A DNA stretch of 64,000 nt from Streptomyces sp. P3 (GCF_003032475.1 NZ_CP028369.1:3472001-3536000); one strand, 5' to 3'. Numbered from the stretch's first letter, positions 18,097 through 27,429 are shown. The notes: generated by a model not told the origin, from the sequence alone. Program-made: numbers and translations.

Positions 18097-19326
18097 GTGG
18101 CCGTTGCGCAGCCTGACGTCACGGTGGTCATCGGGGCGTACGAGGCGATGCCGTACCTGGTCGAGTGCCTTGCCTCGGTCGAGGCGCAGACCATGGCCCC
18201 CGACCTCATCGAGGTCATAGCCATAGACGACGGTTCGCGCGACGGCACGGGGGAGTGCCTGGAGGAGTTCGCCGCCCGCGCTCCCATGGCCGTCACCGTG
18301 ATCCGGCAGGAGAACTCCGGCGGCCCCAGCGGCCCGCGCAACGTCGGCCTCGCCAAGGCGACCGGGCGTTACGTCTTCTTCCTCGACGCGGACGACCGGC
18401 TCGGCGCCGAGGCCCTGGAGCGCATGGTCGCCATGGCCGACCGCAACGGCACGGACGTGGTCCTCGGGCGTGTCGAGGGCATCAACCGCAACCCCCCGAA
18501 GTCGATGTGGGCCAAGACGCTCGAGCGTACGGACGTCTTCTCGTCCAACATCAAGTTCACCCTCAGCGCGCAGAAGCTCTTCCGCCGGGAGTTCCTGCAG
18601 CGCCACGACATACGCTTCGACGAGTCCCTGTGGACCGGCGAGGACGCGCTGTTCACCATGGAGGCCTATCTGCGGGCCGACGGCGTCTCCGTGGTCGCCG
18701 ACTACACCTGCTACTACCTGGTGGGCCGCAGCGACGGCAAGCATGTGACCAAGAGCGGGAGTTACACCCTGCGCTTCGACTCCGCGCGCGCCCTGATGGG
18801 CCTGCTGGCGCGGCTGCTCCCGCCGGGCCCCAAGCGGGACGTGCTCATGGTCCGCCCGTTCCTCGTCACCGTGCTGCCGCAGTTCGGGCCCGTCTTCCTC
18901 AGGAACGACGAGGAGATCCGGCGCACCAAGATGGAGCTGGCCCGGCCGCTGATGGACGCCTACTGGAACGAGGGCGTCGCCCAGCGGCTCAAGGTCCACG
19001 AGCGGCTGCGCCTGGAACTGGTGGCCCGGCAGCGCCCCGACCTGCTCGTGGACGTCCTGGAGTTCATCAGGGCCAAGAGCGAGCCGACGCCCGTCCTGAA
19101 GAAGCGCAACACCCAGCTCTACCTGGCCTACCCGCACTACGGCTCGCGCGAGGCCGGTCTGCCCGACCGGATCTACCTCGCGGAGCCCCGCGAGGCCGCG
19201 GCCTACCCGGGCTGGCGCAAGGACGCCGCCGAGACGTTCCTGCGCGGTTTCGCCCGCAAGGTCCGCAGGCGGCTGCGCAGACTCCGCCGGCCCCCGATGC
19301 GGCCGGGCGGCACCGCGGCGGCCTGA
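18097..19326 (+). CDS. GT2 glycosyltransferase, TarS/TarP-like without the C-terminal beta domain
   Basis: A 409-residue GT-A enzyme: VTVVIGAYEAMPYLVE, AIDDGSRDG, ENSGGPSGPRN, LDADD (metal site), and GEDALFTMEAYL (catalytic acid region), then a helical region and a very basic tail (KVRRRLRRLRRPP). It is clearly related to the TarS-like gene at 5838 but stops before that protein's beta-rich C-terminus. GTG 18097 follows GAGAGGG closely. It lies alone between a strong terminator and a convergent gene. Likely it glycosylates the same polyol-phosphate polymer with another sugar or linkage; that is inference. Confidence 0.86.
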   Translation: MAVAQPDVTVVIGAYEAMPYLVECLASVEAQTMAPDLIEVIAIDDGSRDGTGECLEEFAARAPMAVTVIRQENSGGPSGPRNVGLAKATGRYVFFLDADDRLGAEALERMVAMADRNGTDVVLGRVEGINRNPPKSMWAKTLERTDVFSSNIKFTLSAQKLFRREFLQRHDIRFDESLWTGEDALFTMEAYLRADGVSVVADYTCYYLVGRSDGKHVTKSGSYTLRFDSARALMGLLARLLPPGPKRDVLMVRPFLVTVLPQFGPVFLRNDEEIRRTKMELARPLMDAYWNEGVAQRLKVHERLRLELVARQRPDLLVDVLEFIRAKSEPTPVLKKRNTQLYLAYPHYGSREAGLPDRIYLAEPREAAAYPGWRKDAAETFLRGFARKVRRRLRRLRRPPMRPGGTAAA

Positions 19327-19365
19327 GCGGGCGCGCGCCTCGTGCGCAGGGAGCCCCGACCGGGG

Positions 19366-20766
19366 TCACCTGCCCGGCTTGAGGGCGCGACGCAGGGGAC
19401 CGCCCACCGCACGCCTCGCGCGGCGGTAGATCGAGGGGGACGGGATGACCGCGGCGGCCCTGGCCGCGCCCCTCGCGCCGGACCGGCTCCTGGCCAGGTC
19501 TCGCCTCAACTGGGCGTTGGTGGAGTCCAGTTCGCTGATCCGCTGCTGGAGCCAGCCGAACCGGCTGGTCAGCGAGGCGAGGTCGGCGTCGTTCCAGGGA
19601 CGCACGCCCGCCGGGAAGGACAGCGAGCGCAGCTTCGTGTCGAAGGCCCGGCCCCCGTCGCCGTGGGTGAAGGTGTTCTGCAGCCCGTTCCTGTCCAGGA
19701 ACGCGGTGAACCGGTCGAACCGCTCCTTGTGGTTGCCGGTGAGCCCGCTGAAGTCGGCCTCCTCGTAGAGGTCGGCCGGGTCGAGGTCCGCGGGTGTCTC
19801 GCTGAGCAGCCGGTGCGGTATCTCGAAATAGCGGCACAGCTCCAGCGTCCGCGAGTCGAAGGCGAGCACGGTCGCGGGGGTGCCGGCCAGCAGCGCCGCG
19901 ATGTTGCCGTGGATGCGTGAGCCGAACGAGAAGTCGAACTCGCGCAGGTCGTCCAGCCAGGTGACCGGGTCGATGTAGACCCGTGCCTTGCCCGCCCGGT
20001 ACATCGGGTGGTCCGGGTGGGTGGGCATCTCGGTGACCCGGCCGCCCACGGAGTCCGTGTCCCGCCAGTACAACTGCCTGGCGTCGGTGAGGTTCTGGCC
20101 TATGTAGAGCAGGTTCGGATAGCGCTCGTTCGTCCGGGTGATGATCCGGTGCAGGCCGCCGCCGCGCACCGCGGCGTGCGAGCCGTTGACGGCGATCCGC
20201 GACCCGGCGGTGAGCGCCGCCGTCCTCTTCTCCACCGGCAGCCGGTCGCCGTGCAGGAACATCGAGGGGCAGCCGATGACCTCGACGTCCCGGAAGCCCA
20301 TGTCGTTGAGGTACTGCTCGGTGAACTCGCCCCGCACGCCGATCGTTGCGCTGTGGTCCAGCACCGCCGCGCAGAAGGCGCGCACCGTGGCCTCGATGGG
20401 CTTCAGCCGCGCCGCCTCGTAGGTCACCCCGGTCTGCGCGCCGACGCCCAGCACCACGACCGGGATCCTCAGCTTCCCGATGAGCCGGGTCAGCCGTTGC
20501 AGAGGCTGCTCGAAGGTCGGCCGGAAGGCGTTCGCCAGCGGGACGACGAAGGCGTCGTACTCCTCGTTGATCCGCGCCGCCGCGTTCGCGTCTGTCCGCA
20601 TACCGTTCGAGACGACCTCGGTGTCCGGCGCCGTGAGGATCTTGTGCGCTGCGTCACTGAAGATCAGGTTGCCGGAGTTGGTGGCCATGACGTCGCGGTG
20701 GAGGGCTTCCTCGACGGGGACGACGTCGAAGGGGCTCTTCCCCGACCTGAGGAGTATGCGCTTCAC
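19366..20766 (-). CDS. Polysaccharide pyruvyl transferase family protein
   Basis: A 466-residue protein with the PS_pyruv_trans fold, which in CsaB/WcaK-type enzymes adds a pyruvate ketal to wall sugars using PEP. Visible marks are VVVLGVGAQTG, SATIGVRGEFTEQYL, IGCPSMF, and FGSRIHGNIAALLAGTPATV, the conserved S-R-x-H-G motif with the catalytic histidine. The last 80 residues form a helical, basic tail (SRFGWLQQRISELDSTNAQL, a short coiled coil) that may mediate membrane contact. The start is GTG at 20766. It is convergent with the TarS-like gene, 39 bases apart. The acceptor is unknown; the wall polymer made here is the natural guess. Confidence 0.82.
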   Translation of the reverse strand: MKRILLRSGKSPFDVVPVEEALHRDVMATNSGNLIFSDAAHKILTAPDTEVVSNGMRTDANAAARINEEYDAFVVPLANAFRPTFEQPLQRLTRLIGKLRIPVVVLGVGAQTGVTYEAARLKPIEATVRAFCAAVLDHSATIGVRGEFTEQYLNDMGFRDVEVIGCPSMFLHGDRLPVEKRTAALTAGSRIAVNGSHAAVRGGGLHRIITRTNERYPNLLYIGQNLTDARQLYWRDTDSVGGRVTEMPTHPDHPMYRAGKARVYIDPVTWLDDLREFDFSFGSRIHGNIAALLAGTPATVLAFDSRTLELCRYFEIPHRLLSETPADLDPADLYEEADFSGLTGNHKERFDRFTAFLDRNGLQNTFTHGDGGRAFDTKLRSLSFPAGVRPWNDADLASLTSRFGWLQQRISELDSTNAQLRRDLARSRSGARGAARAAAVIPSPSIYRRARRAVGGPLRRALKPGR

Positions 20767-20991
20767 ACCGTGAACTCTAGGTGACCCAAACTTGAAAATA
20801 AATTTGTGTTCTCTTCAAATTCGACAGGGAACCGGCACAGCCTCTTTGCCCTAAGCAAATTGTGAGCAAACGGTGACGTTGTGTGCTCGACGGGGTGTCC
20901 GCGAAATGAAACCCCGAAGCGCTCCCGGGCCCCGTTCGCGTAGATTGCCGGACAGGGCAGCCGCGGACCTACACAAGGGGCGAAGAACAAG
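20767..20991. promoter_or_regulatory. Divergent promoter region, pyruvyltransferase / proB
   Basis: A 225-base region with an unusually AT-rich core (about 20790-20830, including AAAATAAATTT). TAGATT (20941-20946) is a plausible proB -10; no clear -35 is seen. On the minus strand TAGAGT (about 20773-20778) could be the -10 for the pyruvyltransferase gene. Confidence 0.45.
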
Positions 20992-22119
20992 GTGGCAGGG
21001 GCAAGGCAGGCCGTGGGCGAGGCCCGCAGGATCGTCGTCAAGGTCGGCTCCTCGTCGCTGACCACCGCCTCGGGCGGCCTCGACGCCGACCGGGTCGACG
21101 CGCTCGTCGACGTCCTCGCCAAGAGCCGCAGCGGGGGAGAGAAGGAGATCGTCCTCGTCTCCTCCGGTGCCATCGCCGCCGGGCTCGCCCCGCTGGGGCT
21201 GCGTCGCCGCCCCAAGGACCTCGCCCGACAGCAGGCCGCCGCCAGCGTCGGCCAGGGGCTGCTCGTCGCCCGCTACACCGCCTCGTTCGCCCGCTACGCC
21301 GTCCGTGTCGGACAAGTGCTTCTGACCAGCGACGACATGAGCCGCCGCGCCCACCACCGCAACGCCTCCCGCACTCTCGACAAGCTGCTCGCGATGGGCG
21401 CCTTCCCGATCGTCAACGAGAACGACACCGTCGCCACCGACGAGATCCGCTTCGGCGACAACGACCGGCTCGCGGCCCTCGTCGCCCACCTCGTCCACGC
21501 CGACCTGCTGGTCCTGCTGTCGGACGTCGACGGCGTCTACGACGGCGACCCCGGCACACCGGGCACCTCGCGGATCGCCGAGGTGCGCGGACCGGACGAC
21601 CTCGCGCACGTGGAGATCGGCAGTGCCGGCAAGGCGGGCGTCGGCACCGGCGGCATGGTCACCAAGGTCGAGGCCGCCCGGATCGCGGCCGCCGCAGGCA
21701 TCCCCGTGGTGCTCACCAGCGCCGTCCACGCGGCGGACGCCCTGAACGGCAAGGACACCGGCACCTACTTCCGTCCCACCGGCAAGCGCTCCGCCGACCG
21801 GCTGTTGTGGCTTCAGCACGCCTCCACCCCGCAGGGCTCCCTGACCCTGGACGACGGCGCGGTGCGCGCGGTCGTCGAGCGGCGCACGTCGCTCCTGCCG
21901 GCCGGGATCGCGTCCGTCGAGGGGGAGTTCAGCGCGGGCGACCCCGTCGAGCTCCGGGACACCCGGGGGCGGGCGGTCGCCCGCGGTCTCGTCAACTTCG
22001 ACGCCAAGGAGATCCCCCAGCTGATCGGGCGGTCGACCCGGGACCTCGCCCGCGAACTGGGAGCCGAGTACGAGCGTGAGATCGTCCACCGGGACGACCT
22101 GGTGATCCTCCACCCGTAA
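20992..22119 (+). CDS. proB: Glutamate 5-kinase
   Basis: A 375-residue enzyme of normal length for the two-domain form. It phosphorylates glutamate in the first step of proline synthesis. The amino-acid-kinase domain (1-260) shows RIVVKVGSSSLTT, VSSGAIAAG, NENDTVATDEIRFGDNDRLA and LSDVDGVYDGDP. A PUA domain follows (about 285-360; SLTLDDGAVRAV, GLVNFDAKEI). GTG 20992 is the start, with AAGGGG 11 bases upstream, a slightly long spacing. proA lies downstream with one small gene between. Confidence 0.96.
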   Translation: MAGARQAVGEARRIVVKVGSSSLTTASGGLDADRVDALVDVLAKSRSGGEKEIVLVSSGAIAAGLAPLGLRRRPKDLARQQAAASVGQGLLVARYTASFARYAVRVGQVLLTSDDMSRRAHHRNASRTLDKLLAMGAFPIVNENDTVATDEIRFGDNDRLAALVAHLVHADLLVLLSDVDGVYDGDPGTPGTSRIAEVRGPDDLAHVEIGSAGKAGVGTGGMVTKVEAARIAAAAGIPVVLTSAVHAADALNGKDTGTYFRPTGKRSADRLLWLQHASTPQGSLTLDDGAVRAVVERRTSLLPAGIASVEGEFSAGDPVELRDTRGRAVARGLVNFDAKEIPQLIGRSTRDLARELGAEYEREIVHRDDLVILHP

Positions 22120-22272
22120 ACGCGCTCGAACGATCCGTACCGGTGGGGGACGTTCCGTGAAACCGCCCCGCGAAGGCGTGCGGCCTGCTCAACTTTGTCT
22201 CAGGGACACCGCCGCGGGAGACCGCGGCGAAACGCGGGACATCCGCACGAGCGCTGCGTAAAGGAGGCCGTC

Positions 22273-22782
22273 GTGAGACGAGTGCGCCCTGGGGTGGCAG
22301 CGACTCGTGGGAGTACCGGCGGCGCCGGATCGGCGGCGCCGCGCCCGCCCGGCGAGGAGCGCGCCCTGACCAGCGTGGCCGCCGGAGAGCGCTACCGGGC
22401 ACAGCAGGTGGCCGAGTCGAAGGGCGGGCAGCCCGTGGAGGTCGCGCGGCTGTGGCACGTCACCCTCAGCGTCTCCGGAGAGGAGGCCCCGGTGCAGGAG
22501 GTCCGGCGAGCTCTGGAACAGCTCGCCCACGATCATCCGTTCCTCCTGACCAGCAGATACGCGGGCGATCACGCCGAGATCCGGTACTGGGAGGAGGCCC
22601 GCGACCTGCATGACGCGGCCGCCGTCGCCCTGCGCCTGTGGGGTGAGCACCGCCAGACGGCGGGCCTGCCGCCCTGGGAGATCGTCGGTCTCGAGGTCAT
22701 CGACCGCCAGACGTACCACCAGCGCATCGCCGAGGGCTACAGCCCGGCCCCGGCGACGCCCGTGGGGGTCCACCCCTACTGA
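22273..22782 (+). CDS. Conserved hypothetical protein between proB and proA
   Basis: A 169-residue protein of unknown function. The start is GTG 22273, behind a near-perfect AAGGAGG (22261-22267). The first 45 residues are low-complexity (Gly/Ala/Pro). The conserved part begins near [14 protein letters not shown]. It has an alternating strand/helix look ([65 protein letters not shown]), like a small alpha/beta sandwich. No catalytic motif, signal or membrane helix is seen. The position between proB and proA recurs in Streptomyces as I recall, but the 150-base gap and the separate proA promoter argue against a proline-specific role. Confidence 0.78.
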   Translation: MRRVRPGVAATRGSTGGAGSAAPRPPGEERALTSVAAGERYRAQQVAESKGGQPVEVARLWHVTLSVSGEEAPVQEVRRALEQLAHDHPFLLTSRYAGDHAEIRYWEEARDLHDAAAVALRLWGEHRQTAGLPPWEIVGLEVIDRQTYHQRIAEGYSPAPATPVGVHPY

Positions 22783-22842
22783 CGCCGCTCGCCGCCACGG
22801 CCGGGGACGCTCCCCGGGGAATCTCGGGGTGTGGAACGAGCG

Positions 22843-22871
22843 GTGAACGGGCCGGTGCGGCGCACTACCCT
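22843..22871 (+). promoter_or_regulatory. proA promoter, predicted leaderless
   Basis: GTGAAC (22843-22848), 17-base spacer, TACCCT (22866-22871). The ATG of proA begins seven bases after the -10, so transcription should start at or next to the start codon. No ribosome site lies in between. Confidence 0.6.
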
Positions 22872-22877
22872 TCCTTT

Positions 22878-24164
22878 ATGACCACGCTCTCACCGTACGA
22901 CTCCATGTCCCCGGTCACCCGGGCCGCCTACCGCGCCAAGGCTGCCGCCGCCGACCTCGCGCCGCTGCCGCGGGCCGCCAAGGACGACGCGCTGCTCGCC
23001 ATCGCGGACGCACTGGAGGTCCGTACGAGCGAGATCGTCGAGGCCAACGCCAAGGACATCGCCAGGGCCCGCGAGGCCGGCACCAGCGAAGCGATCGTCG
23101 ACCGGCTGACCCTCACCCCGGAGCGGGTCCGTGCCATCGCCTCCGACGTGCGGGACGTCGTCGCGCTGCCCGACCCGGTCGGCGAGGTCGTCCGCGGCTC
23201 CACCCTGCCCAACGGCATCGACCTGCGCCAGGTGCGCGTCCCGCTCGGCGTGGTCGGCATCATCTACGAAGCCCGTCCGAACGTCACCGTGGACGCCGCC
23301 GCGCTCTGCCTGAAGTCGGGCAACGCCGTCCTGCTGCGCGGCTCCTCCTCCGCCTACGAGTCGAACAGCGCCCTCGTCCGGGTGATCCGCGACGCCGTGG
23401 GCGGGGCCGGGCTGCCCGCCGACGCCGTGCAACTGGTGCCCGGCGAGGGCCGTGACAGCGTGCGCGAGCTGATGCGCGCCCGCGGACTCGTCGACGTCCT
23501 CATCCCGCGCGGCGGCGCCTCACTCATCCGGACCGTGGTCACGGAGTCCACCGTCCCGGTCATCGAGACCGGCACCGGCAACTGCCACGTCTACGTCGAC
23601 GCCCACGCCGACCTCGACATGGCGATCGACATCCTGATCAACTCCAAGGCCCACCGGGTCAGCGTCTGCAACGCCGCCGAGACCCTCCTCGTCCACCAGG
23701 ACATCGCCCCCACGTTCCTGCCCCGCGCCCTCGATGCCCTCGCGGAGGCCGGGGTGACCGTGCACGCCGACGAGCGCGTGCTGGCGTACGCCGAGGACTC
23801 CAAGGCGACCGTCGTCGAGGCGACCCCGGAGGACTGGGAGACCGAGTACCTCTCCTACGACATCGCCGCCGCCGTGGTCGACTCGCTGGACCGGGCCGTC
23901 GAGCACATCCGGTTGTGGACCTCCGGCCACACCGAGGCCATCGTCACCACGTCGCAGCAGGCGGCCCGGCGTTTCACCCAGCTGGTCGACTCCACCACGG
24001 TGGCCGTCAACGCCTCCACCCGCTTCACGGACGGGGGCCAGTTCGGCTTCGGCGCGGAAATCGGCATCTCCACCCAGAAGCTGCACGCCCGCGGTCCCAT
24101 GGGCCTGCCGGAGCTGACCAGCACGAAGTACATCGTCACGGGAGACGGACACGTACGGCGCTGA
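22878..24164 (+). CDS. proA: Gamma-glutamyl phosphate reductase
   Basis: A 428-residue enzyme, normal length. It reduces glutamyl-5-phosphate to the semialdehyde with NADPH, the second proline step. [20 protein letters not shown] and [13 protein letters not shown] mark the NADPH-binding half. The catalytic cysteine lies in [18 protein letters not shown]. The C-terminus ends in [19 protein letters not shown], the family's typical ending. It has its own promoter and no ribosome site, so it is probably transcribed separately from proB and read as a leaderless message. Confidence 0.97.
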   Translation: MTTLSPYDSMSPVTRAAYRAKAAAADLAPLPRAAKDDALLAIADALEVRTSEIVEANAKDIARAREAGTSEAIVDRLTLTPERVRAIASDVRDVVALPDPVGEVVRGSTLPNGIDLRQVRVPLGVVGIIYEARPNVTVDAAALCLKSGNAVLLRGSSSAYESNSALVRVIRDAVGGAGLPADAVQLVPGEGRDSVRELMRARGLVDVLIPRGGASLIRTVVTESTVPVIETGTGNCHVYVDAHADLDMAIDILINSKAHRVSVCNAAETLLVHQDIAPTFLPRALDALAEAGVTVHADERVLAYAEDSKATVVEATPEDWETEYLSYDIAAAVVDSLDRAVEHIRLWTSGHTEAIVTTSQQAARRFTQLVDSTTVAVNASTRFTDGGQFGFGAEIGISTQKLHARGPMGLPELTSTKYIVTGDGHVRR

Positions 24165-24283
24165 CCCCGGCGGTGGGAACGCCTCGAACGGCCGAGTGCG
24201 CCACCGCGCGGCGAACGTCGTGAAAGGCGTCTCATCCGGTCGTTGAATTTTCCGTCCGCCTGCCCAAATCGACCCCCCAGGTC

Positions 24284-24289
24284 TACTCT
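24284..24289 (+). promoter_or_regulatory. -10 box, predicted leaderless start
   Basis: TACTCT (24284-24289) ends six bases before the GTG at 24296. No Shine-Dalgarno sequence is present, so a leaderless mRNA is likely. No good -35 is seen. Confidence 0.5.
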
Positions 24290-24295
24290 GGACAC

Positions 24296-24871
24296 GTGCC
24301 GGAGGACGTGGGGGGTACGCCGTTCCCTGACGGCTGGGAGCCCGACGACGACCACGACCGCGGGGTGTCGGACGAAGAGTTCGCCTCCGTGGTCTTCGAC
24401 GAGGCCTTCGTACGGGCGGCCGTGGTGCACGAGCCGACCGCCGTCGAACGCCTCCTTGCCGCCGCCGAGGCGAGAGCCGAGGCCTCGGAGGCCGAGGCCC
24501 GCAGAGCCCGCGCCCGGGGTGACCGCTTCGAGGACGTCTACGGTGCGGAAGATTTCGGCCATGATCCGGACCTCGAAGACCCGGACGACGCCGACCTGAC
24601 CGATGCCTGGGAGCATCACTACGGTGCCCACGGGCCGTACGGCAGACAGGTCCGCTGGCACCGACCCGTGGCCTGGATGCTCGCCCTCGTCATGGGGGTC
24701 GGCATGGTCGCGCTGGCTTTCGCGGCGGTCTACCGGGGCACCTCCTCGGGCAGCCGTGACCAGGTGCCGTCGCCCGCCACGACCGGACTCGAACAGGGGA
24801 GCGTGCCACCGCCCTCCGTATCCGCCGACCAGTCCCGGCCACCTGTCTCGGCGGCGCCGCACACTCCCTGA
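24296..24871 (+). CDS. Single-pass membrane protein of unknown function
   Basis: A 191-residue protein. An acidic N-terminus carries SVVFDEAFVRAA (31-42), followed by an Ala/Glu/Arg helix likely to be coiled (about 50-75) and an Asp/His-rich stretch. One membrane helix follows (PVAWMLALVMGVGMVALAFAAVY, about 123-145), then a Ser/Pro-rich outside tail. The SVVFDE motif recurs in the next gene, so the two are related in their cytoplasmic ends. From memory the S. coelicolor gene in this position (SCO2584) was reported to interact with the cytoskeletal protein MreB; this needs checking. No enzymatic motif is seen. Confidence 0.75.
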   Translation: MPEDVGGTPFPDGWEPDDDHDRGVSDEEFASVVFDEAFVRAAVVHEPTAVERLLAAAEARAEASEAEARRARARGDRFEDVYGAEDFGHDPDLEDPDDADLTDAWEHHYGAHGPYGRQVRWHRPVAWMLALVMGVGMVALAFAAVYRGTSSGSRDQVPSPATTGLEQGSVPPPSVSADQSRPPVSAAPHTP

Positions 24872-24959
24872 ACGCCTGTGCGACGCAAGGTCGTACGTGC
24901 CGTGCGCACGCGGGCGGGAAGCCGGTGAGCCCTTGTCAGAACTTGTCGTACAGCGGGGC

Positions 24960-24988
24960 GTTTACCCGAGGTCCGTGCGACCTACCCT
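24960..24988 (+). promoter_or_regulatory. Promoter, predicted leaderless start
   Basis: GTTTAC (24960-24965), 17 bases, TACCCT (24983-24988), then six bases to the ATG at 24995. The geometry predicts a transcript starting on the ATG. Confidence 0.5.
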
Positions 24989-24994
24989 GAAGGT

Positions 24995-26065
24995 ATGGCC
25001 GGCCCTGGAGACCCACCGGAGGGGACACCCGAGGGCACTCCCGGAGGTGAGGACGAGTACCGATCCGTCGTCTTCGACGAATCGTTCATCCGGGCTGCCC
25101 GCATTCAGGAGTACTCCGCACACGAGCGCCTGACCGACCACGCCCCCGCCGTCCGCCGCCGCCCCGTGCGGCGACGCGGCGGTCTGTCCCGGCAGGCCCT
25201 GGCCCTGGTCCTGCTGATCGCCATTGCCTTCGGCACCGCCGTCTACATGGGCTTGCGCAACCCCTACCAGACCCAGACGGCCCGCCGCAGCACCGAACCG
25301 CTGCGGATGACCGTCATCCCGCTCTCCCCGCAGGGGGCGGTGCCCGGGGCGGCCGACCCCGGATCGCTCTTCGCGCACAGCCCCGCGGCGCAGTTCCGCA
25401 TCGGCGCCGAGGGCGTCCCGCTGCCCGCCTCCCGGCGCACCGCGCACTTCTCCGACAGCCAGGTCGTGGCCTCGCTGACCACGGCCAAGGAGTACATCGT
25501 GCACTCCTCCCTCTATCCGGAGGTGCTCACCGGACAGCAGGTGCGACCCGTGCGGGCGCTGATCGACGCCGACCAGCTCGACCAGTTCGACGAGAGCTTC
25601 AGCCGTCCCACCGCCGACGGCCGGCACGCGCCGACCGGCTGGCTGGTCCGCTTCGACCCCGCCCTGGCCCAGCTGGCCGACCGCAAGGTCCGGGTCCAGG
25701 GCACCTTGCAGGCTGCGGAGACCGATTCCTCGACCCTCGAGGTCACCGCGGACCACACCCTCGTGTACGCGCTGCGACCCGCGGGCGCCGCCGCCGACGC
25801 CCCGGCCTCCCTGTTCACCGTCCGCCGTGAGCTGCAGTTCCGCTTCGACCGTGAGGACCTGCGCACCCACCAGCTCCAGCTGATCGTGTCCTACGTCCAG
25901 GCCGGGCCGCTCTCCTGCGCCGAGGACTCCACGAACCACCTGCGGCCACTGCTCGCCGGCCAGACCGCGAAGACGGGCGGCCCGGCCGGCACGGATCCCT
26001 ATGCGACCGGCGGTGCGACGGCCCTGTGCGGGGCTCTGGCGACGAGCGCGCAGCCCAGGGTGTGA
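24995..26065 (+). CDS. Membrane-anchored protein with N-terminal SVVFDE motif and large outside domain
   Basis: A 356-residue protein. The cytoplasmic N-terminus has SVVFDESFIRAA (24-35), matching the preceding gene, then a basic patch ([14 protein letters not shown]). One membrane helix (about 68-86, ALALVLLIAIAFGTAVYMG) leads to an outside region of about 265 residues. The outside part looks like a mixed alpha/beta fold with no motif I recognise (VVASLTTAKEYIVHSSLYPE; RVQGTLQAAETDSSTLEVTA), and contains two cysteines (LSCAED, ALCGAL) that could pair. Convergent with an M48 protease gene 40 bases away. Conserved in Streptomyces as far as I recall; function unknown. A wall- or growth-linked role is a guess from context. 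Confidence 0.78.
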   Translation: MAGPGDPPEGTPEGTPGGEDEYRSVVFDESFIRAARIQEYSAHERLTDHAPAVRRRPVRRRGGLSRQALALVLLIAIAFGTAVYMGLRNPYQTQTARRSTEPLRMTVIPLSPQGAVPGAADPGSLFAHSPAAQFRIGAEGVPLPASRRTAHFSDSQVVASLTTAKEYIVHSSLYPEVLTGQQVRPVRALIDADQLDQFDESFSRPTADGRHAPTGWLVRFDPALAQLADRKVRVQGTLQAAETDSSTLEVTADHTLVYALRPAGAAADAPASLFTVRRELQFRFDREDLRTHQLQLIVSYVQAGPLSCAEDSTNHLRPLLAGQTAKTGGPAGTDPYATGGATALCGALATSAQPRV

Positions 26066-26105
26066 GGCCGCCCGGGGCGTGAGGCCGGGGCGGGGGAGCG
26101 GAGCT

Positions 26106-27290
26106 TCACTTGCCGCCGTGCGGAGGCGTGTCCTTCGGGCCCTGTGCCCCGCCCTCTCCGTCCGCCCGGCCCTCTCGGTCAGCCCCGCCCTCTCCGTCCG
26201 CCCCGTCCGAGCCGTTGCGCGGCCGGTCCTCCGCCGGAGTCGGGCCGGTGAAGCCGTCGAAACCGCGCCGGACGCGCCCGCCCAGGCCGCCCGCACCGCC
26301 CGCTATGTCGCTGACCAGCTTCATCAACGGGTCCTTGGAGCTCTTGACGCTCGTCGCGTAGTGGGCGGCGGACTCCCGGAAGGAGTCCGTGACCGAGGTG
26401 TCCTTGTCCTCGCTGCGCCGCGGGTAGTGGCCGTCCATGATCCGCTGGTGGTCGCGGGACTCCGCCCACTTCTTCAGCTCGGCCGCGCGCACGGTGGTGA
26501 AGGGGTGCGTGCGCGGCAGCACGTTGAGGATCTTCAGCACGGAGTCGCGCAGGTCGCCGCCGGACTCGTACTCCTCGGCCTGCTGCAGGAACGCGTCCAC
26601 GTTCATCTCGTGCAGGTGGTTGCCGCCGGCGATCTTCATGAGACCCCGCATCGAGGCCTTCACGTCCTGGCCGACGAGGAGACCGGCGCGGTCGGCGGAC
26701 AGCTCCGACTTGCGGAACCACTCGCGCAGCGCCGTCACGATCGCCATGATCGCGAGGTTGCCCAGCGGGATCCAGGCGACCCGGACCGCCAGGTTCGTCA
26801 GGAACAGCAGGATCGTGCGGTACACGGCGTGCCCGGACAGCGCGTGACCCACCTCGTGCCCGACGACCGCCCGCATCTCCTCCTCGTCGAGCAGCTCGAC
26901 GAGGCCGGTGGTGACCACGATGACCGGCTCGTCCAGGCCGATGCACATGGCGTTGGGCTGCGGGTCCTGGTTGACGTACATCGGCGGGACCTTCTCCAGG
27001 TCCAGGATGTAACAGGCGTCCCGCAGCATGTCGTTGAGGTGCGCGAACTGCTGGTCGGAGACCCGCACGGAGTCGGACAGGAACAGCAGCCTGAGGCTGC
27101 GCTCCGGCAGCAGCCCGCTGAGCGCCTTGAACACCGTGTCGAAGCCGCTCAGCTTGCGCAGCGCCACCAGGGCGGAGCGGTCGGCGGGGTGCTCGTACGC
27201 ACGCGAGGAGATCCCGGCGAAGCGCCTGCGCTGCCTGCTCGGCACGTTCTCGTGGCCGGCGCCGTCGTGCTTGTGGCCGTCGTCGGACAT
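26106..27290 (-). CDS. M48-family membrane metalloprotease
   Basis: A 394-residue protease. The zinc site is VVGHEVGHALSGH (H145-E-x-x-H149), with the third ligand Glu expected in KSELSADRAGLL. Hydrophobic segments (TILLFLTNLAVRV, LGNLAIMAIVTAL) flank the core, as in HtpX/Ste24 relatives. The N-terminus is hydrophilic, and the C-terminal 60 residues are Gly/Arg/Asp-rich with repeated GEGGADREG-type units. The start chosen is ATG 27290, which has GGGGGA just upstream; an ATG at 27302 overlaps that site and has none of its own. Substrates of this actinobacterial group are unknown; membrane protein quality control is the usual idea. Confidence 0.86.
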   Translation of the reverse strand: MSDDGHKHDGAGHENVPSRQRRRFAGISSRAYEHPADRSALVALRKLSGFDTVFKALSGLLPERSLRLLFLSDSVRVSDQQFAHLNDMLRDACYILDLEKVPPMYVNQDPQPNAMCIGLDEPVIVVTTGLVELLDEEEMRAVVGHEVGHALSGHAVYRTILLFLTNLAVRVAWIPLGNLAIMAIVTALREWFRKSELSADRAGLLVGQDVKASMRGLMKIAGGNHLHEMNVDAFLQQAEEYESGGDLRDSVLKILNVLPRTHPFTTVRAAELKKWAESRDHQRIMDGHYPRRSEDKDTSVTDSFRESAAHYATSVKSSKDPLMKLVSDIAGGAGGLGGRVRRGFDGFTGPTPAEDRPRNGSDGADGEGGADREGRADGEGGAQGPKDTPPHGGK

Positions 27291-27429
27291 GTCTTCCCCC
27301 ATGTGCGTCTGTGTGGCCCTTGTGCGTGACCCTTTACGGACCCTTGTGCGGCCCTTTGCGCCCCCGAAGCAGAGGCCAGCCTAGGCGGAGTTACCTTGGA
27401 CGGGCACTACACCGAAGGAGTCCCGCCCC

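Noticed and set aside
26001..27329. 442-codon plus-strand frame opposite the M48 protease
   Set aside because: The protease on the minus strand has a clear HExxH site and ribosome site; the plus frame is a shadow.
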